64,000 bases of DNA from Pseudoclavibacter sp. CFCC 11306 (GTDB lineage: Bacteria; Actinomycetota; Actinomycetes; Actinomycetales; Microbacteriaceae). Each line of letters opens with the position of its first letter. The first letter of the stretch is position 1. The notes beneath the pieces were generated by a model. It saw only the letters and a list, made by a program, of their open reading frames with translations, was not told the origin of the DNA and ran no database searches. The DNA is taken from positions 248,001-312,000 of the forward strand of contig NZ_WBKF01000002.1 in the NCBI RefSeq assembly GCF_008831235.1, written 5' to 3'. Made by a program: the position numbers and the translations under genes. Positions 57,905 through 64,000 of this stretch are shown one piece after another.

Positions 57905-59104
57905 ATGGGTCTTTGGACGGTCGTTCTCGCCGCATTGGTCGGCGCGCTCGTGGCGACGACCGTCGGGCTGCTGCTCTTTCGCTCGTATCAGAAGGGCGAA
58001 CGCGGTCGGTATATGGTCGCTCAGATTCTGCCCGACGGCGTCGTGCAGTCGCTGGAGGCTCTGCCCTTTCCCGCCTTCGTCGTGAACGCGTCGAACGAGG
58101 TGCTGCTGACCACTCCGTCGCTCAAGCCGTTGGGCATCGTCTCCGGCCGACGTGTGGTGCTCGACGAGATCACCCATGACATCGACCAGGTCAGAGAGAC
58201 CGGCACCGCAGTGCAGCAGGAGCTCGTGCTGCGCCGCGGCCGCGGCGACCGGGCAGACAGCCACGTCACCACGCACGTCTCGGTGCTGGGCAACCGGTAC
58301 ATCCTCGTCGTCGTCGAAGACCGCACCCAAGAGGTGCTGGTCGAGGCCATGCGCCGCGACTTCACGACAAACGTCAGTCACGAGCTGAAGACGCCCATCG
58401 CCGCGGTGCTGCTGCTCAGCGAGGCTCTCGCCGATTCTGCGGACGACCCTGAGATGGTGAGCCGGTTCGCCCGGCAGCTGCGTTCCGAGACGCAGCGGCT
58501 GAGCGACATGGTCGGAGACATCCTCTCGCTGAGCCGCATCGAGAGCGAGCTCGACCAGCGTACGCAGTTCTCCGACGTCGATCTGGCGGCAGTGGTCGAC
58601 GCGGCCATAGCCACTGCGCAGGTGACGGCACAGCGCAAAGGGGTCAGCCTCTCCGCGCGCACTGAGGGCGACCTGCGCATCGAGGGCGACGAGAAGTCCC
58701 TGGTCTCGGCGGTCGCCAATCTGCTCACGAACGCCATCGAGTACTCGCCCCAGGGCAGTGACGTCGGCGTGCTGGCCTCAGGCCGTGATGATGGCGTCTC
58801 GATCGTCGTCACCGACAAAGGCGAGGGCATCTCGAAGGCGCAGCAGGCACGCATCTTCGAACGCTTCTATCGGGTCGACCCTGCGCGGGTGCGCTCCACC
58901 GGCACAGGGGGCACCGGTCTGGGGCTCAGCATCGTCAAGCATGTCGCCCGCACCCATGGCGGCACGGTCAGCGTCTGGTCCAGGGTCGGCATCGGCTCGA
59001 GCTTCACCCTGAATCTTCCGCGCAGCGGAGACCTGACCGGGCAGGTGATCGGCACCGATCGCGAGACGCCCACAGCCGCTCCCGTGGTGGTGCGGCGGCC
59101 GTGA
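57905..59104 (+). CDS. senX3: Phosphate-responsive sensor histidine kinase SenX3
   Basis: This is the membrane histidine kinase of the actinobacterial phosphate response. It has 399 residues from the ATG at 57905: one membrane helix (about 4-25), a PAS-like domain (about 45-140), HisKA with H159 in NVSHELKTP, and HATPase with NLLTNAIEYSP, DKGEGISKAQQARIFERFYRVD and GTGLGLSIVKHVARTHGG. It lacks a large extracellular sensor, as in SenX3, which senses PhoU/Pst rather than phosphate. Upstream in-frame starts (57875, 57896, 57899) are less likely because the TAGAAT box fits the ATG at 57905. Confidence 0.93.
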   Translation: MGLWTVVLAALVGALVATTVGLLLFRSYQKGERGRYMVAQILPDGVVQSLEALPFPAFVVNASNEVLLTTPSLKPLGIVSGRRVVLDEITHDIDQVRETGTAVQQELVLRRGRGDRADSHVTTHVSVLGNRYILVVVEDRTQEVLVEAMRRDFTTNVSHELKTPIAAVLLLSEALADSADDPEMVSRFARQLRSETQRLSDMVGDILSLSRIESELDQRTQFSDVDLAAVVDAAIATAQVTAQRKGVSLSARTEGDLRIEGDEKSLVSAVANLLTNAIEYSPQGSDVGVLASGRDDGVSIVVTDKGEGISKAQQARIFERFYRVDPARVRSTGTGGTGLGLSIVKHVARTHGGTVSVWSRVGIGSSFTLNLPRSGDLTGQVIGTDRETPTAAPVVVRRP

Positions 59105-59195
59105 CCTCTGACATCCGCCCCCTGTTCATCAGATGCCGGAGCCGGTTCTGGCAAGACGGCGGCCTGCTGCCGCCGCGCGACGAGAGGAAGACACG

Positions 59196-59882
59196 TTGAC
59201 GCACCTGCTGCTAGTCGAGGACGCGCCGTCGATCAGCGAGCCCCTGACATACCTGCTGCGACGCGAGGGCTATGAGGTCACGGTCGCGCACGACGGTCTC
59301 AAGGCTCTCGAGGCCTTCGCCCAAGTCGAGCCGGACCTCATTCTGCTCGACCTCATGCTGCCGGGCATGAACGGTCTCGACGTCTGTCGGCAGATCCGTC
59401 AGACCTCGGACGTCCCCGTCATCATGCTCACCGCGAAGGACACCGAGCTCGACACGGTGCTCGGTCTGGAGGTCGGCGCAGACGACTATGTGACCAAGCC
59501 CTACTCATCTCAGGAACTGCTGGCTCGCGTGCGCGCAGTGCTGCGACGCAGCGGCGGGGCCGACGTCGGCGGCGATGAGATCACGGTCATCGAGGCCGGC
59601 GGCATTCGCATCGACCTCGATTCGCATGTGGTCAGCGTCGAGGGCGGCGAGGTCTATCTGCCGCTGAAGGAGTTCGAACTGTTGGCCTACCTCGCTGAGA
59701 ACGTGGGCCGTGTGCTGACTCGAGGCCAGCTGATCGACCAGGTGTGGGGGCCCGACTACTTCGGCGACACCAAGACCTTGGACGTGCATGTCAAGCGCAT
59801 CCGCTCGAAGATAGAGAAAGACCCCAAGCACCCGCAGCGTCTGGTGACAGTGCGGGGATTGGGGTACAAACTCGAGGCGTGA
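59196..59882 (+). CDS. regX3: Phosphate response regulator RegX3
   Basis: This OmpR-type regulator pairs with SenX3 and activates pst and other phosphate genes. It has 228 residues. The receiver has VEDAPSISE (E9-D10 acidic pair), phospho-acceptor D52 in LLDLMLPGMNG, LTAKD and K101 in DYVTKPY. The DNA-binding domain has LKEFELLAYLAENVGRVLTRGQL and TKTLDVHVKRIRSKIEKD. The start is a TTG at 59196: GAGAGGA precedes it by eight bases, and the length then equals the family's 227. The ATG at 59133 would add 21 residues that are not family-like. Confidence 0.94.
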   Translation: MTHLLLVEDAPSISEPLTYLLRREGYEVTVAHDGLKALEAFAQVEPDLILLDLMLPGMNGLDVCRQIRQTSDVPVIMLTAKDTELDTVLGLEVGADDYVTKPYSSQELLARVRAVLRRSGGADVGGDEITVIEAGGIRIDLDSHVVSVEGGEVYLPLKEFELLAYLAENVGRVLTRGQLIDQVWGPDYFGDTKTLDVHVKRIRSKIEKDPKHPQRLVTVRGLGYKLEA

Positions 59883-59912
59883 CGTCTCGTGCGTCCGCCG
59901 GCGATCAGCCGG

Positions 59913-60488
59913 TCAGTGCGTTGCGTGCGACGGCGTCGCGGCTTCGCTCGGCGAGGTGGATGCCGTGGTGCCGTTCGGCGACTGCGTCTCGGATGACGAG
60001 GTCGCAGCAGGCGAGCTGGGCTCGCTGCTCGGCACCAGCGACGAGTACTCCTTGAGGTGCCCGGCGATGACCGGGATGGTCTTCTGGTCTTCGGTCTGGC
60101 CGTCAGCGGTCGCCTTCGCGCGCAGCGTGGCGCCGGGCTTGGCGCCGAGATCGGTGAGCACGTGCTCGTTCTCGGTGGTCTCGAGATCGATCGGCTGGTT
60201 CGGCTCGACGTTCCAGCTGATCGGCTGCTGTCCTTCGATGGTCAGCGTGACGTTGGTCGCTTTGGTTCCGGAGGTGGCCACCTGGCCGATGAGTCGGGCC
60301 TGGCTGCCTTCGTCATCGGAGATCAGAGCGATGTTGCTCAGGGTGACGTCACCGACGCCGATCACGATGCCGTCAGAGGCGTTGTAGGTGCGCTCGGTCG
60401 CGACTGGCGTCGCGTACGAGCAGCCGGCCGCTCCGACCGAGACCAGCGCGACGAAGAGGGCGGCCAAAGATGCTCTGCGAATGCTCAC
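59913..60488 (-). CDS. LpqE-like lipoprotein
   Basis: This is a surface lipoprotein of 191 residues. The signal peptide ends in a lipobox AAGC with C23. The globular part begins GIVIGVGDVTLSNIALISDDEG and is all-beta (about 40-140), similar to mycobacterial LpqE, whose gene is also divergent from carD from memory. The last 45 residues are Ser/Pro/Thr-rich. GTG at 60488 has GGAGGA four bases upstream. A role in copper or cell-envelope function has been suggested for related families; none is shown here. Confidence 0.78.
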   Translation of the reverse strand: MSIRRASLAALFVALVSVGAAGCSYATPVATERTYNASDGIVIGVGDVTLSNIALISDDEGSQARLIGQVATSGTKATNVTLTIEGQQPISWNVEPNQPIDLETTENEHVLTDLGAKPGATLRAKATADGQTEDQKTIPVIAGHLKEYSSLVPSSEPSSPAATSSSETQSPNGTTASTSPSEAATPSHATH

Positions 60489-60615
60489 GTTTCCTCCGCG
60501 GTAGTGCCCGCCCACGGCCGCGGGCGGTGAAATACTAGACGTACTCGGTCAGTCTACCGCGAATTCTGTGCGTCTCTCATCACTCTGGGCGGGCACGGCG
60601 GAACGGACATATGAA

Positions 60616-60626
60616 TATGGTATCCT
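60616..60626 (+). promoter_or_regulatory. Possible carD promoter -10 region
   Basis: TATGGTATCCT contains two overlapping -10-like hexamers (TATGGT and TATCCT). Either would start a short leader ending at GGAGGG before the ATG at 60652. The rest of the gap to the LpqE-like gene shows no clear element. Confidence 0.35.
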
Positions 60627-60651
60627 TGCGGCCTACGGAGGGCGTTGTTCA

Positions 60652-61134
60652 ATGCGTTTTGAAGTCGGCGAAGTCGTCGTTTACCCCCATCACGGGGCAG
60701 CCAAGATCACTGAGGTCAAGAAGCGTGCCGTGCGTGGCGAAGAGAAGCTCTATCTCACGCTCGAGGTCGCACAGGGAGACCTGACGATTCAGGTTCCTGC
60801 AGACAGCGTCGAAGAGGTCGGCGTTCGTGACGTGATCGACAAGAAGGGCCTCGAGACCGTCTTCGCCGTGCTCCGCGAACCCTTCACCGAAGAGCCCACC
60901 AACTGGTCGCGTCGGTACAAGGCCAATGTCGAGAAGCTTGCCTCCGGCGACGTCATCAAGGTCAGCGAAGTCGTGCGCGACCTGTGGCGCCGCGACCAGG
61001 ATCGCGGCCTGTCGGCGGGTGAGAAGCGCATGCTCGTCAAAGCCCGTCAGATTCTCATCTCAGAGCTCGCCCTGGCCGAGAAGACCGACGAAGACAGCGC
61101 CGGCGAGATGCTCGACAAAGTTCTGGCCTCCTGA
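60652..61134 (+). CDS. carD: CarD family transcriptional regulator
   Basis: CarD binds RNA polymerase beta and stabilises open promoter complexes; it is essential in mycobacteria and affects rRNA transcription. The protein has 160 residues: the Tudor-like RNAP-binding domain ([19 protein letters not shown], 1-60) and the helical DNA-binding domain, including [13 protein letters not shown] with the Trp that wedges into the promoter. The ATG at 60652 follows GGAGGG at about ten bases. It is followed 30 bases later by ispF. Confidence 0.96.
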   Translation: MRFEVGEVVVYPHHGAAKITEVKKRAVRGEEKLYLTLEVAQGDLTIQVPADSVEEVGVRDVIDKKGLETVFAVLREPFTEEPTNWSRRYKANVEKLASGDVIKVSEVVRDLWRRDQDRGLSAGEKRMLVKARQILISELALAEKTDEDSAGEMLDKVLAS

Positions 61135-61164
61135 GGCACACTCTCCGCTTCTGAAGCCTCCTCG

Positions 61165-61659
61165 ATGACCACTCCGCCCGAGGTTCCGTCTTCCGCGACG
61201 CGAACCGGCATCGCCAGCGATGTCCATGCGTTCGGCGACTCCGGCATCCTGCGCCTCGCGGCTCTCGACTGGGTCGACACCCCGGCGCTCACCGGGCACA
61301 GCGACGGCGACGCGGTCGTGCACGCCATCTGCGACGCGCTGCTCTCGGCGGCGGGCCTGGGCGATATGGGTGAGCACTTCGGCACCGATCGGCTCGAGTA
61401 TGCAGGTGCCCGCAGCGAGGTCTTTCTGCACGAGACGCTGCAGCTGGTCGCGCAGGACGGCTGGAGGGTCGAACACGTCGCCGTGCAGGTGATGACTCAG
61501 CGGCCACGGATCTCGCCCCGCCGGCGTGAGGCCGAGCAGCGTCTCACCGAGCTGGTCAGGGCCCCGGTGTCGTTCGCGGCGACGACCGCAGACCGGCTCG
61601 GAGTCATCGGCTCAGGTGCCGGTCTGCTGGCCCAGGCGGTCGCGACGCTGCGACGATGA
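61165..61659 (+). CDS. ispF: 2-C-methyl-D-erythritol 2,4-cyclodiphosphate synthase
   Basis: This enzyme forms the cyclic diphosphate in the non-mevalonate isoprenoid pathway. It has 164 residues. The metal ligands are D19 and H21 in SDVHAFG and H45 in TGHSDGDAVVHAICDALL. The second signature is SFAATTADRLGVIGSGAGLLA: the usual KATTxExLGxxGRGEG is degenerate, with Lys to Ala, Glu to Asp and GRGEG to GSGAG. Actinobacterial versions often have the Glu-to-Asp change. The cognate ispD, which in mycobacteria lies between carD and ispF, is absent here. Confidence 0.9.
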   Translation: MTTPPEVPSSATRTGIASDVHAFGDSGILRLAALDWVDTPALTGHSDGDAVVHAICDALLSAAGLGDMGEHFGTDRLEYAGARSEVFLHETLQLVAQDGWRVEHVAVQVMTQRPRISPRRREAEQRLTELVRAPVSFAATTADRLGVIGSGAGLLAQAVATLRR

Positions 61660-61686
61660 CCTGGTCTTCGATCTGAGCCTTCGACG

Positions 61687-61692
61687 TAGACT
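61687..61692 (+). promoter_or_regulatory. Leaderless -10 box (TAGACT) of cysS
   Basis: TAGACT plus six bases precede the GTG at 61699, with no ribosome site. Confidence 0.55.
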
Positions 61693-61698
61693 TGCCCT

Positions 61699-63114
61699 GT
61701 GACGATTCACCTTTTTGACACCAAGAGCCGTGCCCTGCGCGAGCTGCGGCCGGTGCACCCCGGTCAGGTCGGCATCTACGTCTGCGGCCCCACGGTGCAG
61801 TCTGCGCCGCACATCGGGCACCTGCGATCGGCGCTGATCTACGACATCATGCGGCGGTGGGCCACGGCACGCGGGCTCGAGGTCACACTGATTCGCAACG
61901 TCACCGACATCGACGACAAGATCCTCTCGGGCGCCGAGCAGACCGGCGAACCCTGGTGGGCGCTGGCCTATCGGGTCGAGCGGCTGTTCAACGACGCCTA
62001 TGACCGGCTGCGCGTGCAGCCGCCGACGTACGAGCCGCGTGCCACGGCGAACATCCAGCGCATGCAGCAGATCATCGCACGGCTGATCGAGCGCGGTCAT
62101 GCCTATGCGGCCGAAGACGGCAGCGGCGATGTGTACTTCGACACGAAGTCCTGGCCGGCCTACGGCGAGCTCACCCACCAACGCCTCGAAGACATGGCCG
62201 ACGCGGCAGATGCAGATCCGCGGGGCAAACGCGACCCCAGAGACTTCGCGCTGTGGAAGGGGCACAAGGCCGGTGAGCCCGAGACCGCTGCGTGGGATTC
62301 CCCGTGGGGACGCGGTCGTCCTGGCTGGCATATTGAGTGCTCGGCGATGTCGACCCAGTACCTGGGCGAGACCTTCGACATCCACGGCGGCGGGCTCGAC
62401 CTGCGCTTCCCCCATCACGAGAACGAGCTGGCCCAGTCGACCGCCGCCGGCTTCGAGTTCGCCCGCATCTGGGTGCACAACGGTCTGGTCGCCGTCGGCG
62501 ACCAGAAGATGAGCAAGTCGCTCGGCAACTCGGTCTTCGCAGCCGATCTGCTCGATGCGGCCCCGGCGCAGGCCGTGCGATACTTTCTCAGCTCTGCGCA
62601 CTACCGCTCGACGCTCGAGTACTCGCCGAGTGCCCTTGACGAGGCAGCTGCTGCTGTCGGACGCATCAACGGGTTCGTGCAGCGTCTGCATGAGACCGTC
62701 GAGGGCGTGGACGACGGCGCAGACGCCTGGGCGGCACTGCCGACGGCGTTCGTCGAGGCGATGGACGATGACCTCGGTGTGCCGCAGGGGCTCGCCGTGC
62801 TGCACGAACAGGTGCGCCGCGGCAACGCAGCTCTGGCTGACGGCGATGCGGCGACGGCGCTGCAGGCCGGCGCCGCAGTCGAAGCCATGCTGTGGGTTCT
62901 GGGGCTGCACCCCGACGACTTCGCCGCTGAGACCGGAGGTGACGACGCGGCCGAACGCGTGCTCGACCAACTGGTGGCCGAGCGCCTCAAGGCGCGTGCG
63001 ACGGCACGGAATGAACGGGACTTCTCGGCTGCGGATCGCATCCGTGACGAGCTGATCGCAGCCGGGCTGCAGATCGAAGACACCCCCAACGGGGCGAAAT
63101 GGAGTGTGGAGTGA
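61699..63114 (+). CDS. cysS: Cysteinyl-tRNA synthetase
   Basis: This class Ia synthetase charges tRNA-Cys. It has 471 residues. C29 in YVCGPTVQ is the first zinc ligand, HIGH is at 38-41, and the other ligands lie in HIECSAMS and HHENELAQS. The KMSKS loop is QKMSKSLGN. The C-terminal anticodon region ends with GLQIEDTPNGAKWSVE. The related mshC, which uses the same fold for mycothiol, has a different N-terminus, so cysS is preferred. The stop overlaps rlmB as TGATG. Confidence 0.95.
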   Translation: MTIHLFDTKSRALRELRPVHPGQVGIYVCGPTVQSAPHIGHLRSALIYDIMRRWATARGLEVTLIRNVTDIDDKILSGAEQTGEPWWALAYRVERLFNDAYDRLRVQPPTYEPRATANIQRMQQIIARLIERGHAYAAEDGSGDVYFDTKSWPAYGELTHQRLEDMADAADADPRGKRDPRDFALWKGHKAGEPETAAWDSPWGRGRPGWHIECSAMSTQYLGETFDIHGGGLDLRFPHHENELAQSTAAGFEFARIWVHNGLVAVGDQKMSKSLGNSVFAADLLDAAPAQAVRYFLSSAHYRSTLEYSPSALDEAAAAVGRINGFVQRLHETVEGVDDGADAWAALPTAFVEAMDDDLGVPQGLAVLHEQVRRGNAALADGDAATALQAGAAVEAMLWVLGLHPDDFAAETGGDDAAERVLDQLVAERLKARATARNERDFSAADRIRDELIAAGLQIEDTPNGAKWSVE

Positions 63115-64000
63115 TGGCAGAACGTCGTCGCGCGGGAGCCGTGCGCAAACACAAGAAGGGCGCGCAGGCCGGCTCGGGCGGTCAGGGGCGCAAGAAGCTC
63201 GAGGGTCGTGGGCCGACGCCGAAGGCCGAGGACCGGCCGTACCACCCCAAAGCCAAGGCGAAGGCCCGAGCCGAGCGGTCCGCCTCCGGCGCACAGCCCT
63301 ACCGCGGCCATCAGAGCAGTCGCACCGGTCGACCGACGGTGCACAAGCAGCGCGACACCGAACTGATCGGCGGCCGCAACTCGGTCGTCGAGGCCCTGGT
63401 CGCCAAAGTGCCCGCCACCGCCCTCTACGTGGCCGAGCACATCGACGCGGACGACCGCGTTCGCGACGCGCTCGCTCGCGCGACCGGGCGCGGCATCCCC
63501 GTGACGACCGTCACCCGAGACGAACTCGACCGCTTGGTCGGCGAGGGTGCAGTGCATCAGGGCATCGCACTGCAGGTGCCGCCCTACCGGTATGCGAAGC
63601 TCGACGACCTGCTCTCGCAGGCCAGCGACCATGCGCCCCTCATCGTCGCGCTCGACGGGGTGACCGATCCGAGGAATCTCGGTGCGATCATCCGTTCGGT
63701 CGCAGCCTTCGGGGCTGACGGCGTCATCATCCCGGAGCGCCGCAGCGCCGGCGTGACGGCATCGGCATGGAAGACCTCGGCGGGTGCCGCGCTGCGAACG
63801 CACGTGGCGATGGTGCCCAACCTCACTCAGACGCTGCGCCAGCTCAAGAAAGACGGCCTGTTCGTCGTCGGTCTCGACGGTGGCGGAGACGTGTCGCTGC
63901 CCGAGCTCAACCTCGCCACCGATCCGTTGGTGATCGTCGTGGGGTCGGAGGGCAAGGGGCTGTCACGCCTGGTGCGCGAGACGTGCGACGAGATCGTGTC
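63114..64000 (+). CDS. rlmB: 23S rRNA (guanosine-2251)-2'-O-methyltransferase RlmB, 3' truncated
   Basis: This SPOUT-family methyltransferase modifies the peptidyl-transferase region of 23S rRNA. The frame is open to the window edge (295 codons). The N-terminal 80 residues are Lys/Arg/Gly-rich and disordered (HKKGAQAGSGGQGRKK). The L30e-like substrate domain starts at ELIGGRNSVVEAL, and the SPOUT domain has LDGVTDPRNLGAIIRSVAAFGADGVIIP and VVGSEGKGLSRLVRETCD. It is translationally coupled to cysS. Only the last few dozen residues are missing. Confidence 0.93.
   Translation, partial: MAERRRAGAVRKHKKGAQAGSGGQGRKKLEGRGPTPKAEDRPYHPKAKAKARAERSASGAQPYRGHQSSRTGRPTVHKQRDTELIGGRNSVVEALVAKVPATALYVAEHIDADDRVRDALARATGRGIPVTTVTRDELDRLVGEGAVHQGIALQVPPYRYAKLDDLLSQASDHAPLIVALDGVTDPRNLGAIIRSVAAFGADGVIIPERRSAGVTASAWKTSAGAALRTHVAMVPNLTQTLRQLKKDGLFVVGLDGGGDVSLPELNLATDPLVIVVGSEGKGLSRLVRETCDEIV

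Noticed and set aside
59133-59195. ATG at 59133 as the regX3 start
   Set aside because: It adds 21 residues without family similarity, and the ribosome site lies downstream of it, before the TTG at 59196.

Overview
The window is a chromosomal core segment of a high-GC actinobacterium. Supporting signs are strong G/C bias at third codon positions, a mycothiol synthase, CarD, a SenX3-RegX3 pair, a reduced Tad locus, a DUF222/HNH gene and many overlapping ATGA/GTGA/TGATG start-stop junctions. The family mix fits Microbacteriaceae or a near relative; I cannot name a genus. I see no CRISPR array, prophage or intact insertion sequence.

Layout. 1-9.4 kb: the 3' end of rplL, a trans-sulfuration enzyme, a YdcZ-type exporter, a GH30 glycosidase translationally coupled to a UMF1-type MFS transporter, a divergent gene fusing a PgeF/laccase-like domain to an esterase-like phytase domain, and a DUF222/HNH protein. 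9.5-19.3 kb: M3 metallopeptidase, DEAD-box helicase, HdeD-like membrane protein, tRNA-Pro(CGG), a class A penicillin-binding protein coupled to a metallophosphoesterase, and divergent DUF4177 and RidA genes. 19.4-29.5 kb: a minimal tad pilus/secretion locus, then topA-tmk-holB-lipoprotein hydrolase and tRNA-Thr(CGT). 29.5-38 kb: SulP transporter and a complete 2-methylcitrate (propionate) module, prpE divergent from gntR-prpD-prpB-prpC, with three copies of a TGTGTATACA operator-like motif between them. 38-45.3 kb: a symmetric repeat island between two convergent terminators, DUF805, Kup, tRNA-Lys(TTT), a marR-MFS-unknown operon and a siderophore-interacting flavoprotein with a candidate structured leader. 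45.3-60 kb: a phosphate block with pstSCAB, ppk and its Nudix/phosphatase partner, mshD with an orphan OmpR-type regulator, a 38-residue membrane peptide, a FABP-like protein, YgfZ, phosphoglycerate mutase, phoU and senX3-regX3. 60-64 kb: LpqE-like lipoprotein, carD, ispF, cysS and a truncated rlmB.

How it works together. The phosphate block looks like one regulon: 11-nt PHO-box-like repeats lie upstream of pstS and between phoU and senX3, the regulator pair is encoded here, and a strong hairpin between pstS and pstC would favour excess binding protein. The prp module activates propionate (PrpE) and runs it through PrpC, PrpD and PrpB, probably under its own GntR regulator. Many genes have a TAnnnT box six or seven bases before a start codon with no Shine-Dalgarno sequence, pointing to widespread leaderless transcription; GH30 and the fusion gene appear to share a single symmetric -10 region.

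Comparisons with Mycobacterium tuberculosis gene order are from memory and were not checked by search.
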